A stretch of DNA of 64,000 bases. Source: Rhizobium mesoamericanum STM3625. Lineage in GTDB: Bacteria > Pseudomonadota > Alphaproteobacteria > Rhizobiales > Rhizobiaceae. The translations under genes were made by a program, and so were the position numbers. The notes beneath the pieces are model-generated. The model worked only from the letters and a program-made list of their open reading frames with translations, did no database searches and was not told where the DNA came from. Of the stretch, positions 26,666 through 36,600 are shown piece by piece. Position 1 is the stretch's first letter. Every line of letters starts with the position of its first letter. The stretch covers positions 421,582 to 485,581 of the forward strand of contig NZ_HF536773.1 of the NCBI RefSeq assembly GCF_000312665.1, given 5' to 3'.

Positions 26666-27649
26666 ATGTTCATGAAAACACCGATCTTTCTCGCCCTGTC
26701 GCTCACTTTAGGCCTGCTTGGCAATGCGATGGCCCAGGAGCTTGGTGCACAGGCTATCAACAATGCCTCGCTCGACTCCATTCCGCCGGAGCGACCAGCC
26801 AAGGCGTCCCCTCAACCAGAGCCCGCGGTCGTGCGTCTCCAAGTCCTACTGGATCGCATGGGGTCGTCTCCCGGGGTGATAGACGGGCACTACGGCGAGA
26901 ACGTCAGCAAGGCGATCGCCGGGCTCGAAGCCATGCGGGGCCTCCCGACAGATGGAAAGCTAAGTCCTGACGTCATTCACATGCTGATGGACGACGGTCC
27001 GGTGATAGAGCCCTATGTGATCTCCCTCAAAGACACACAAGGCCTGGTCGACAGCATTCCGAAAGACTACGCCAAGCAAGCCAAAATGAAGTACCTCGGA
27101 TACACAAGTGTTGCCGAGAAACTGTCCGAGCGGTTTCACATGGACATCGACCTTCTAAAGGCACTGAACGCCGGCACGCCCTTTGCGGTTGGAAAGACAG
27201 TACTGGTGGCGATGCCCGGCGACCCGAAAGAGGGTGCGGTCAATCGAATTGAAGTTCGCAGGCGAATTGGTCAGGTTCTGGCGTTCGATAAAAGCGGTCT
27301 TCTGCTCGCAGTTTATCCCGCCACGATCGGCAGCGCGGAAACGCCGTCGCCTTCAGGCACCCACAGGGTTAAAGGCGTCGCGCGAATGCCCCCCTACATC
27401 TACGACCCAAAAGTCAACTTTCAGCAGGGAAAGAACACCAAGATTCTAAGGTTGCCAGGCGGTCCCAATGGCCCCGTCGGAACCGTCTGGATCGATCTGA
27501 CCGAACCGACCTATGGGATTCACGGCACACCGGAACCCTCGCTTATCGACAAAACCGTATCACACGGATGCGTTCGCCTGACCAATTGGGATGCCGAGGA
27601 ATTGGCCGGCATGGTAAAGCCAGGCGTGATCGTCAAGTTCGTCGACTGA
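26666..27649 (+). CDS. L,D-transpeptidase (YkuD family) with peptidoglycan-binding and LysM-like modules
   Basis: A 327-residue exported enzyme. A signal peptide covers about 1-24 ('LALSLTLGLLGNAMA-QE'). A PG_binding_1-like helical module (about 55-110; 'VDGHYGENVSKAIAGLEAMRGL'-like spacing) is followed by a LysM-like stretch (about 145-190) and the YkuD catalytic domain (about 200-327). The catalytic motif 'HGTPEP' followed by 'SHGCVRLTN' contains the active Cys and His. It forms 3-3 crosslinks or attaches proteins to peptidoglycan in the periplasm. Starts at ATG 26666 or 26672. Confidence 0.92.
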   Translation: MFMKTPIFLALSLTLGLLGNAMAQELGAQAINNASLDSIPPERPAKASPQPEPAVVRLQVLLDRMGSSPGVIDGHYGENVSKAIAGLEAMRGLPTDGKLSPDVIHMLMDDGPVIEPYVISLKDTQGLVDSIPKDYAKQAKMKYLGYTSVAEKLSERFHMDIDLLKALNAGTPFAVGKTVLVAMPGDPKEGAVNRIEVRRRIGQVLAFDKSGLLLAVYPATIGSAETPSPSGTHRVKGVARMPPYIYDPKVNFQQGKNTKILRLPGGPNGPVGTVWIDLTEPTYGIHGTPEPSLIDKTVSHGCVRLTNWDAEELAGMVKPGVIVKFVD

Positions 27650-27693
27650 ACGCTCCCGCGATTATTGTCACCGACGGTTTGCGGCGGCATCAA

Positions 27694-28557
27694 CTACCGG
27701 GCGAATTTGCGGGCAGCCGCGACGCAGGCAATAACCACTGCTGTTACCGCAAACATCGTCCAGGTCACAGTTTCATGCAGCAGCGTACCGGCCAGAGTGA
27801 GACCGAGAAAGGGTTGCAGCAACTGCAATTGCCCGACACTTGCAATACCGCCATGAGCCAGGCCCCGATACCAGAAGACAAAGCCTATCAGCATGCTGAA
27901 GAGCGAGACGTAGGCAAGGCCAGCCAGCGCCGGCGCATCGATGTTTGAGAAGCTTGCCGGCATGAAAAAGATCGCTGAAACGATCATCAGCGGCAGAGAT
28001 AAAACGAGCGCCCAGGAAATGACCTGCCATCCCCCAAGCGTCCGTGACAGCTTGGCACCTTCGGCATAGCCGAGCCCGCAGACGATAATTGCTGCCACCA
28101 TTAGCGCATCCCCGACCGGCGCGCCATTGAGCCCCTGGACCAAGGCAAAACCGCAGACCAATCCGCTTCCCATCATGGCAAATAGCCAGAAGGCAGGCTT
28201 CGGACGCTCCCCGCCACGCAAGACGCCAAAGACAGCCGTTGCAAGCGGCAACAGCCCGACAAAAACGACCGAGTGCGCCGACGTAACATGCTGCAGCGCC
28301 AGCGCTGTCAAAAGTGGAAACCCCACAACGACACCCGCGGCAACCACGATCAGCGACAAGATATCGTGTCTTGCCGGACGCTTTTGTCCAAAAAGGAGGA
28401 GGAGCAGTAGCGCAAGCCCACCAGCAATCGCTGCCCGAGCGACCGTTAAAAACACCGGATCAAACTGCGTTACAGCCACACGCGTGGCGGGCAGTGAACC
28501 GCTAAAGATGATGACGCCGATTAAGCCGTTAAGCCATCCAGATGCTGTGCGGTCCAT
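27694..28557 (-). CDS. EamA/DMT-family transporter
   Basis: A 287-residue membrane protein with about ten hydrophobic segments arranged as two EamA repeats; the second ends 'QLQLLQPFLGLTLAGTLLHE'. The family exports amino acids and related metabolites. ATG 28557 has GAAAGG upstream, so the in-frame TTG at 28575 is not used. It is divergent from a MocR-type regulator, an arrangement in which the regulator commonly controls the transporter. Confidence 0.88.
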   Translation of the reverse strand: MDRTASGWLNGLIGVIIFSGSLPATRVAVTQFDPVFLTVARAAIAGGLALLLLLLFGQKRPARHDILSLIVVAAGVVVGFPLLTALALQHVTSAHSVVFVGLLPLATAVFGVLRGGERPKPAFWLFAMMGSGLVCGFALVQGLNGAPVGDALMVAAIIVCGLGYAEGAKLSRTLGGWQVISWALVLSLPLMIVSAIFFMPASFSNIDAPALAGLAYVSLFSMLIGFVFWYRGLAHGGIASVGQLQLLQPFLGLTLAGTLLHETVTWTMFAVTAVVIACVAAARKFAR

Positions 28558-28625
28558 GTGTATTGCCTTTCTCAACGGGTCTTCTTATCGGCCTTAAGCT
28601 GTGGCCACGCCAGCGACGGTCTGAT

Positions 28626-28643
28626 ACAGTTTGATCGAACTGT
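28626..28643 (+). promoter_or_regulatory. Operator-like palindrome between eamA and mocR genes
   Basis: ACAGTTTGATCGAACTGT is an 18-base near-perfect palindrome (one mismatched pair in the centre half) between the divergent genes, 22 bases before the preferred start of the MocR-type gene. The position fits an autoregulatory operator that would also control the transporter. Confidence 0.5.
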
Positions 28644-28665
28644 TATGCCGGAGGCAGCAATACGG

Positions 28666-30057
28666 ATGGATGGAAACATCGAGCGCGGCATCACCCGAGT
28701 GGCGATGGTCATGGGCACGATCCGGCAGCGGATTGCCGGCCGTAGTTTGCCACCAGGCGCGAAACTGCCCTCAGTTCGGGCAATGGCAACCACGTCAGGC
28801 GTATCCACCTCGACGGTTGTCGAAGCCTATGAGCGCCTCGTTGCCGAAGGTATGATCCTGTCCCGACCAGGTTCCGGCTTCTACGTCGCAAACCTGGCCG
28901 CCCCATTTTCGCTTTCCGACGTCGCCCCGAAACTTGACCGCGCCGTCGATCCGTTCTGGATATCCCGACAGTCGCTTGAGGCCGACGAAAGCGACCCGAA
29001 GCCAGGCTGCGGCTGGCTTCCACCGTCCTGGCTTCCGCAAGACGGTATTCGCCGGGGCCTGCGAACGCTTTCGCGCGGCGACAGGACTGCTCTTACCGAC
29101 TATGGCTCGCCTCTCGGATTGCCGCCGCTGCGTCAGCACATCGCAAGACGCATGGCAGAACGAGGCATTGAGGCCTCGCCGGACCAGGTCATGCTGACGG
29201 AATCCGGTACGCAGGCAATCGACCTCCTCTGCCGGTTCCTGCTCGAACCGGACGATGTCGTGCTCATCGATGATCCCTGCTATTTCAATTTCCAAGCGTT
29301 ACTCAGGGCTCATCGTGCCAGGATCGTCAGCGTCCCCTATACGCCTTCAGGTCCGAACATCGACCTCTTCGCCGAGATCGTGGCGGCGCATCGGCCGCGC
29401 CTCTACATCACCAACTCTGCCATCCACAATCCGACCGGCGCCACGCTTTCTCCGGTTGTCGCCCACCGGGTTCTGAAGGTCGCCGAACAATTCGACGTCA
29501 CCATCGTCGAAGATGATATCTTTGCCGATTTCGAGCATACGCCGGCACCACGCCTTGCAGCTTTCGACGGCCTTGAACGGGTCATCCACATCGGAAGCTT
29601 TTCAAAAACCCTATCTGCTTCCGCCCGTTGCGGCTTCATCGCCGCCAGGCGAGAATGGGTCGACGGGCTGATCGACCTCAAGATCGCCACCTCGTTCGGC
29701 GGCGGGCGGCTTTCTGCCGAGCTTGTCTGCAAAGTGCTCAGCGATGGCAGCTACCGCAAGCATATGGAAAATCTTCGCAGCCGGCTCTCAAAGGCAATGT
29801 TCGACGTATCGGCCAAATTGAAAAATCTCGGTATTATTCCCTGGCTGGAACCTTCGGCGGGCATGTTCCTTTGGTGTCGATTGCCCGACGGCGCAAACGC
29901 GACGGATGTTGCGCGCGCTGCCCTGGAACGCAAGATTGTCCTGGCGCCGGGAAATGCATTCAGCCTTTCCCAATCGGCCACGAACTTCATGCGCTTCAAT
30001 ACGTCTCAAACGCTTGAACCGCGAGTTTTCGATGTGCTTCGCGAGACGCTGACATAG
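28666..30057 (+). CDS. MocR-type regulator (GntR HTH fused to PLP aminotransferase domain)
   Basis: A 463-residue protein. An N-terminal winged HTH of the GntR family (about 1-75; 'KLPSVRAMATTSGVSTSTVVEAYERL') is followed by a class I/II aminotransferase fold (about 110-460) with PLP-binding Lys in 'GSFSKTLSASARCGF', plus 'NPTGATLS' and 'EDDIFADF'. Such proteins use PLP or an amino acid adduct as effector. GGAGG lies 11 bases ahead of ATG 28666; ATG 28645 is possible but sits against the palindrome and lacks a ribosome binding site. It probably regulates the divergent EamA transporter. Confidence 0.9.
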   Translation: MDGNIERGITRVAMVMGTIRQRIAGRSLPPGAKLPSVRAMATTSGVSTSTVVEAYERLVAEGMILSRPGSGFYVANLAAPFSLSDVAPKLDRAVDPFWISRQSLEADESDPKPGCGWLPPSWLPQDGIRRGLRTLSRGDRTALTDYGSPLGLPPLRQHIARRMAERGIEASPDQVMLTESGTQAIDLLCRFLLEPDDVVLIDDPCYFNFQALLRAHRARIVSVPYTPSGPNIDLFAEIVAAHRPRLYITNSAIHNPTGATLSPVVAHRVLKVAEQFDVTIVEDDIFADFEHTPAPRLAAFDGLERVIHIGSFSKTLSASARCGFIAARREWVDGLIDLKIATSFGGGRLSAELVCKVLSDGSYRKHMENLRSRLSKAMFDVSAKLKNLGIIPWLEPSAGMFLWCRLPDGANATDVARAALERKIVLAPGNAFSLSQSATNFMRFNTSQTLEPRVFDVLRETLT

Positions 30058-30097
30058 CAATCGAGTAGGACCGGGCGGCAGCGCCAGCTGCTCAGCC

Positions 30098-30874
30098 TCA
30101 GCGATCAAACATGTCTTGCCATTGGCGCTCGCCGATCATGCAGTCTGTTGCCGGTTGATCCGCAATTCTGCCGACCGTGAGCGGAGGGGATAGGCCACTG
30201 ACCTCAAGGACGAGCTTTCGACGCACGGCGACCGCGAAATCCTCGATTTTGTAGACTGGAAGAACGAACGAGCCCGGTCCACCGATCACGCAGTCGGCAT
30301 AATATTTGTCGAGTCCGCCTGGGGCGCCAGAGGGCCGCAACATCAGCGCAAGTCCGTTGATGACCAATCCCGCCTCCACCGCCTTGTCACGGGTTGGCGC
30401 GACGGGATTGCCGGAATTGTTTGAGCCATCTCCTGAAACATCGATCACCTGTCGTGTGCCCGAATACGGGCTGGAGACGATCATTGCAGCTCCCTTTGCA
30501 ATCGCAGTGGAGATCGACGTGCGGCGCTGTGTAGTGATCGGTCGCTGTTCAAGCTTGTTGGCAAAGGCAATCGCATCCTTTTCTGTTTCGATCAGATGCC
30601 AGTCGATGACCGAATCTGGCACCACATAGCCTGCCCATTCGAAGTAGCTGATCGCGATGCGCCCGGTTGGTCCGCTGGTCACCGCCTCAACGAATTCGCT
30701 GTGCTTGAGTGCCTCGACGTAACCCTCGCGCTGGATGCGGACCTCCTCCTGGTCCATAGACTTGGAGGTGTCGACGGCGAGGACCAATTTCACATCGACG
30801 TCGCCTGCCGTCAGCTGCACTGCAGCGGGCGCAGCACCAGAGAGGCTTAAAAGCAGCGCAATCGTCGCAAACAT
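30098..30874 (-). CDS. DUF1194 domain exported protein (VWA-like)
   Basis: A 258-residue protein with an N-terminal signal peptide ('MFATIALLLSLSGAAPAAV'). The core begins 'VKLVLAVDTSKSMDQEEVRIQREGYVEAL' in pieces, where DxSxS is a MIDAS metal site, and continues with 'QVIDVSGDGSNNSG'. The family is frequent in rhizobia and its role is unknown; a periplasmic binding function is likely from the fold. It is convergent with the MocR-type gene. Confidence 0.85.
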   Translation of the reverse strand: MFATIALLLSLSGAAPAAVQLTAGDVDVKLVLAVDTSKSMDQEEVRIQREGYVEALKHSEFVEAVTSGPTGRIAISYFEWAGYVVPDSVIDWHLIETEKDAIAFANKLEQRPITTQRRTSISTAIAKGAAMIVSSPYSGTRQVIDVSGDGSNNSGNPVAPTRDKAVEAGLVINGLALMLRPSGAPGGLDKYYADCVIGGPGSFVLPVYKIEDFAVAVRRKLVLEVSGLSPPLTVGRIADQPATDCMIGERQWQDMFDR

Positions 30875-31152
30875 CGGCGTTTCGTTCCCGCCTTATCCAA
30901 GAAATCAAAAATGTAGCACAGCTTGAAATGCAGGTGACGTTACCCTGTTCGCTCCGGGTCAACTTTCAGTGATGGACCTTACGCGATCGGCGTTGCGGAA
31001 CGAAGCAATGCTCAAGCCAGGACTGCCCTTGATTTGAGTTGTGCGCAATCTCATCTGAATAGGACCGTTTCAATCTGTCGAACCGACAGCCTCTCGCCTT
31101 AGCAGCCGCTGCCGTTTCCCAACGCGACGCTTGTGCGTCGGAGGGTTTCTTC

Positions 31153-32124
31153 ATGGGTTTCCTAGATCGTGACATCCAGCCGTCAAAGGACGCCAGCCTG
31201 CTGGATGCCTATTCTCATTCCGTGTCAAACGCCGTTGATCTCGTTGGCCCCGCGGTCAGCCGCATTGAACGTGTCGGCGGTCGCGCCGGACACGGTTCCG
31301 GATTTGCGATTTCGCCGGATGGTCTTGTCGTCACGAACAACCACGTCGTCGACGATGCCAAGGCCGTTCGCATCAAGACGCCTGACGGCGCTGTGATCGA
31401 AGGCAAGGTGCTGGGTCGCGATCCGGATAGCGATCTCGCGCTCATCCGTGCGAACGACTGGTCGGGCGCCTTTGCCAAGCTTGGGGACTCCAAGATGCTG
31501 AAGCGCGGGCATATCGCCATTGCAATCGGCAATCCTCTTGGTTTCGAGTGGACAGTAACGGCAGGCATCATATCGGCACTCGGCCGATCGATGCGCGCCG
31601 CCAGCGGACGCTTGATGGATGATATCATTCAGACAGACGCAGCCCTCAATCCGGGCAATTCTGGTGGTCCGCTGGTATCGTCGGCAGGTGAAGTCATCGG
31701 AGTGAACACGGCCGTCATTCAGGGTGCTCAAAGCATCGCCTTTTCCGTCGCATCCAACACCGCCAAGCATGTCGTGTCGGAACTCCTTCGCTTCGGCCAT
31801 GTGAGGCGCGCCTATATCGGCATCGCAGCCGACACTGTGGAACTGCATCGACGCGTCGCCCTCGAAGCCGGTCTTGTTCAGGCAACGGCCGTGCGCCTGC
31901 GCCGTGTGGAAGAGGACAGCCCGGCAGCACGAGCCGGTTTAAAGGAGGGAGATTATCTGCTGGCGATTGACGACCACCCCACATCGGGCATCGATGATGT
32001 GGTTAGGCTTCTGGATGGCGACAAGATCGATAAGGATGTCGAGATCCTGCTCTTTTCCATCGCCGGTCGGATCGAACGCCGCACGGTACGCCCGACACAT
32101 AGACCGCAATCACGGCAAGGCTGA
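31153..32124 (+). CDS. HtrA-like S1C serine protease with PDZ domain, no export signal
   Basis: A 323-residue trypsin-like protease. The triad is visible: His in 'VTNNHVVDD', Asp in 'PDSDLALIR' and Ser in 'NPGNSGGPLVS'. One PDZ domain follows (about 225-310; 'EEDSPAARAGLKEGDYLLAID'). Unlike DegP-type proteins the N-terminus ('MGFLDRDIQPSKDAS') lacks a hydrophobic segment, so the enzyme appears cytosolic. GGAGGG precedes the start. It sits upstream of an RND pump but is separated by about 370 bases. Confidence 0.9.
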   Translation: MGFLDRDIQPSKDASLLDAYSHSVSNAVDLVGPAVSRIERVGGRAGHGSGFAISPDGLVVTNNHVVDDAKAVRIKTPDGAVIEGKVLGRDPDSDLALIRANDWSGAFAKLGDSKMLKRGHIAIAIGNPLGFEWTVTAGIISALGRSMRAASGRLMDDIIQTDAALNPGNSGGPLVSSAGEVIGVNTAVIQGAQSIAFSVASNTAKHVVSELLRFGHVRRAYIGIAADTVELHRRVALEAGLVQATAVRLRRVEEDSPAARAGLKEGDYLLAIDDHPTSGIDDVVRLLDGDKIDKDVEILLFSIAGRIERRTVRPTHRPQSRQG

Positions 32125-32496
32125 CAACAGGCACCGACCGCCGCCAGAAGCGCCATGTCGCCGCGGGGTCGGTGCCGTAGCCCCCCAGCCACAGATGACC
32201 ATCAAGGGTTCTGCTTAAGAGCCGTCAATTGCTCGGATGTTGGCGGACAGGCATTCTGTGAAGACGGCGATCAGATGCAGACGTGGCTCGGAGCGGTTCC
32301 GCGGCAAAGGTTGTGATGGGGCAATTGGGGTATCGCTCGTCGGATGTCATCAAAGCCCTGCGGGAGCCTTTGGATGCTACCGGGACTTGCCGATTTTGGC
32401 GACTAGCGGTAGCATTTGTGAATTGCCGTTGATCTGCGGACTGCTCCCAAGTGCCTTGATTTGAGAAACCATCTCGGTTCCGCTGGAGACTGGTCG
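32125..32496. other. Intergenic region between protease and RND genes
   Basis: About 370 bases. It contains the hairpin at 32130-32176 just behind the protease stop. The rest has no supported gene and should hold the RND operon promoter. No adjacent regulator gene is present. Confidence 0.5.
32130..32176 (+). terminator. Hairpin behind the HtrA-like gene
   Basis: A perfect 10-bp stem GGCACCGACC / GGTCGGTGCC with a 27-base loop, starting six bases after the protease stop. It is not followed by T residues, so termination is only suggested. Confidence 0.45.
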
Positions 32497-33669
32497 ATGA
32501 AAGTGCAGCGTCGAGTTCCACCAGCCTACCTGTTGATACTGCTGGCAGCTTGGGTGTCGGCGCCCCATGGCGCCATCGCACAAGCCGTCCCATCCGTCGG
32601 CGTCATCAGCGTTCAAGTCGAGGATGTCTCTCCAAGGCATGAATTCGTTGGACGCGTTGAAGCCGTCAATGCCGTCGATATCCGCTCACGGATCGAAGGC
32701 TTCCTCGACAAGCGGCTTTTCGACGAGGGCCAGACTGTCAAGAAGGATCAGGATCTTTTCCTCATCGACAGACGATCACTCGACATCTCGCTCGCAGACG
32801 CCAAGGCTTCTCTTGCGAGCGCCCAGGCAATCTTGACGGATGCGCAGCGACGGCTCGAACGAAATCAGTCATTGAGCTCACAGACCGTACCGCGCGCCAC
32901 GCTTGAGGAGAGCCAAACTGCGGTGGAAACCGCTCAAGCAAACGTCTTGTCGGCACAGGCGCAAGTAGAAAAAGCAGAACTCAGTCTCAGCTACAGTCGA
33001 ATAACCTCTCCGATCGAGGGACGTATCGGGGCGGTGGAGTTGTCAACCGGAAGCTTCGTGAGCGGTAGTTCACCGATACTGGCCCGCGTCGTCGAAATGG
33101 ATCCGATCCGCGTGGTATTCTCCGTCAGCGACCGCACGATCCTTGACCTGCGGGCTGCCGCAGGTGGCATCGACAAAGACGATCTCGCCAGGAAGTACGA
33201 GCCTAGCTTACGTTTGTCCAACGGCCAGCAATACAGCGAGCGCGGCAAGATCGAGTTCTCCGGCAACGAGATCGACGAGACAACGGGCACGCTGCCAATT
33301 CGAGCCCTGTTCAGCAATCCGGAGCATCTGCTCATTCCAGGCCAATTCGTGACTGTGATCATATCGGAAGCGGAAAAAAAGATGCGCCCGGTTGTCCCGT
33401 TGGGCGCTGTCCAGCAGGACCGCGAGGGCAAATTCGTCCTGCTTGTCGATCAGAACAAGCAGGCTACGCTCCAGCGGATAAAAGTCTCCGAGCAGACCGA
33501 CGGAAACTGGGTCGTAGACGAAGGACTGAAAGGCGGCGAAGTTCTCATCGTGGAGGGACTGCAGAACGTCACCGAGGGCATGGCCGTTAATATCACGCAG
33601 CTGTCTGCGACTGCAGACAGCATGACCTTGCCTTCTTCCGTTGCAAACCAGGCTGGTTCGCAGCAATGA
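32497..33669 (+). CDS. RND efflux periplasmic adaptor (membrane fusion protein)
   Basis: A 390-residue protein with a signal peptide (about 1-29, 'PHGAIA-QA') and no lipobox Cys. The biotinyl/lipoyl half-motifs flank an alpha-helical hairpin ('VEAVNAVDIRSRIEGFLDK', 'LSYSRITSPIEGRIG'), followed by beta-barrel and membrane-proximal domains. It is the AcrA-type adaptor that joins an RND pump to an outer-membrane channel. GGAGAC precedes ATG 32497; the longer frame from 32461 is rejected. Its stop overlaps the pump gene start. Confidence 0.9.
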   Translation: MKVQRRVPPAYLLILLAAWVSAPHGAIAQAVPSVGVISVQVEDVSPRHEFVGRVEAVNAVDIRSRIEGFLDKRLFDEGQTVKKDQDLFLIDRRSLDISLADAKASLASAQAILTDAQRRLERNQSLSSQTVPRATLEESQTAVETAQANVLSAQAQVEKAELSLSYSRITSPIEGRIGAVELSTGSFVSGSSPILARVVEMDPIRVVFSVSDRTILDLRAAAGGIDKDDLARKYEPSLRLSNGQQYSERGKIEFSGNEIDETTGTLPIRALFSNPEHLLIPGQFVTVIISEAEKKMRPVVPLGAVQQDREGKFVLLVDQNKQATLQRIKVSEQTDGNWVVDEGLKGGEVLIVEGLQNVTEGMAVNITQLSATADSMTLPSSVANQAGSQQ

Positions 33670-36600
33670 ATATATCCGCACCCTTCGTTGCCAGACCAAG
33701 GTTTGCGATGGTCATCGCAATCGTGATGATGATTGCGGGTGTCGCCGCGCTCTTCCTGATACCAGTCGCTCAGTTTCCTGAAATCACACCGCCAGAAGTT
33801 CAGGTAACCGCCAGCTATCCCGGTGCCAATGCCAGCGTGATGACGGACAGCGTCGGTGCACCGATCGAGGACCAGGTGAATGGCGTCGAGGATATGCTCT
33901 ACATGTCGTCGTCCAGCACCAACAATGGCACATACAGTCTGACCGTGACCTTCGCGGCGGGGACAGATCCTGCAATCGCCCAGGTCAACGTTCAAAACCG
34001 CGTAGCCATGGCAACGCCGCGGCTTCCGGCTGCGGTGACACAGACCGGCGTATCCGTACGCAGCCGTTCGTCAAGCATGCTTCTCGGTTTCGCGATCTAC
34101 TCCCCGAAGGGGACGAAAGACGAAATCTTCATCAGCAACTACGCGACGATAAACATCCGCGACGCGATCGCGCGGCTCCCCGGCGTCGGAGAAGCGAGCG
34201 TTTTCGGTCCCGCCTATAGCATGCGCGTGTGGATGAATCCCGACCGCATGCAGGCCCTCGGTGTCACTGCCGCCGATTTGACTGCAGCCATCCAGGCCCA
34301 GAACGCTCAGGCGTCAGCTGGGCAGCTCGGATCGCCGCCTTCGCCAACAGGCCAGCAATTGCAGTTGACCGTTACGGCCCGAGGACGGCTCGCAAGCGAA
34401 GCCGAGTTCGGTAACATCATCGTTCGTACGAACAGGGATGGCGCCATCGTACGCATCCGCGACGTTGCCCGAGTTGAGCTCGGTGCCCAATCATATGACA
34501 GCGCCTCCACCTTGAATGGTCAGCCCAGTGCGACGGTCGTCGTCTATCAGTCCTCAGATGCCAATGCCCTGGCCGTGTCGGCCGCCGTCGTCAGGGAATT
34601 GGAGACGTTATCAAAGCAGTTTCCCGATGACGTCGCCTATACTGTCGTTTTCGATACCACTACCTTCGTTCAACAGACGATCCAAGAAATCCTGGTCACG
34701 CTGGCCATTACCTTTGCCCTCGTCGTCGCAGTCGTCTACATCTTCCTACAAGACTGGCGCGCGACAGTCATTCCCACATTGACCATACCCGTTTCGCTGG
34801 TGGGCGGCTTTGCCGTGCTCTACCTCATGGGATATTCGGCCAACACCATCACCCTGTTTGCGATGATACTGGCCATCAGTCTCGTGGTTGACGATGCAAT
34901 CATCGTCGTGGAAAACGTCCAGCGCGTGATGAGCGAGGCTGGCGTTGGCGTGCGCGAAGCGACCCTGCGCACGATGAACGAAGTGACAGGTCCGATCGTT
35001 GCCACCACGCTGGTCTTGGCCGCCCTTTTTATTCCTGTGGCCTTTCTTGCCGGCATAACCGGCGAGCTCTACCGTCAGTTTGCCGTTACTATTCTGGTCA
35101 CCATCACTTTCTCGACGATCAATGCATTGACGTTGAGCCCGGCCTTGTGCGTTCTCATGCTCCGGCCGGCGCAGGAAAGCCCGTCACTGTTCTTCGGCAA
35201 GGTGAACGAGGGGCTGGACGCGTCGCGACGCTTTTATCTGCGCTTGCTTGGCACCTTCTCCCGCAGGCTCATTCTGGCCGCCCTGCTCCTTGTGGCCGTT
35301 TTTGGCGGCATTTACGGCTTCTATCGTGTACTGCCGACGGGCTTCGTTCCTGCCGAAGACCAGGGCTATCTCTTCATGAACGTGCAATTGCCAAGCGGGG
35401 CCTCGCTGGAAAGAACGCAGCAGACAATTGCAAAGGTCAGTTCCGTGCTTCAGCAAACCCCCGGTGTTGCAAATACGATCGGAATTGCCGGCGCGAGCAT
35501 GGTCGGGGGCGGTGGCTCCAACTCGGGAATGGTCATCTCGGCATTGCGCCCCTGGAACGAACGGGGGAGTGATCAAAGTGTCTTTGCACTGATTGACCGG
35601 TTGCGCGCTGAATTTTCGACGATTTCGACCGCGTCGGTTGTACCGTTCAATCCACCGGCAATACCCGGCCTCGGCACAACGGGGGGCTTTGACTTCCGTC
35701 TTCAAGCACGCGCGGGCCAAAGTCAGGAGGAACTTGCTGAAGTGATGCGCGGCCTGATTATAGCAGCAAATCAGACCGGCAAGATGAGCAGCGTGTTCAG
35801 CACTTTTTCCGCTGATACGCCACAAATCTATCTCGACATCGACCGGAAGCGCGCCGAACTTTTCGGCGTTTCTCCGGCAACGATTTTCAGCACGCTTCAA
35901 TCGCACCTCGGGTCATCTTATGTCGATGACTTCAACATCTTCTCGCGGGTGTTTCAGGTTCGCATTCAGGACGAGCCCAGTTTCCGCACACGCGTTGAAG
36001 ATATTCAGCGCTTGCGGGTGCGCGGGCAGTCGGGAAATTTCGTCCCCCTGCAGGGGCTGCTTTCCATTTCGACCATCTACGGCCCGAACTCTGTCAACCG
36101 CTACAATCTCTTCCCGTCCGCGGCAATTAACGGCCAGGCGGCGGATGGATCCAGCACCGGCCAGGCGCTGGAGGCGATGGAAACGCTCGCGGCGGAAAAA
36201 TTACCCTCGGGCTTTGGCTACGAGTGGACCGGATTGGCTCTGCAGGAGCGGCAGGCAGGCAATCAAACGGCAGTCATCCTCGTCATGGGGATCGTGTTCA
36301 CCTACCTTTTCCTCGTCGCTCAATATGAAAGCTGGAGCGTGCCGCTGGCGGTAATGCTCTCCGTGACGGTGGCGGTTGTCGGAGCGTTGGGCGGTCTCGT
36401 GATTGGCGGCATCGATCTCAATATCTACGCGCAAATCGGCCTATTGCTGCTGATCGGGCTTGCGGCCAAAAATGCGATCCTCATCGTCGAATTTGCCAAG
36501 GAACGTCGGGAAGGAGGTCTAAGCATTATCGAGGCAGCCACCGCCGGAACGTCACAGCGCTTCAGACCCGTCTTGATGACGGCAATGGCATCCGTGCTTG

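Noticed and set aside
30966..31175. A 69-codon minus-strand frame between the DUF1194 and HtrA-like genes
   Set aside because: Overlaps the start of the protease gene; Arg/Ser-rich low-information sequence without a ribosome binding site.
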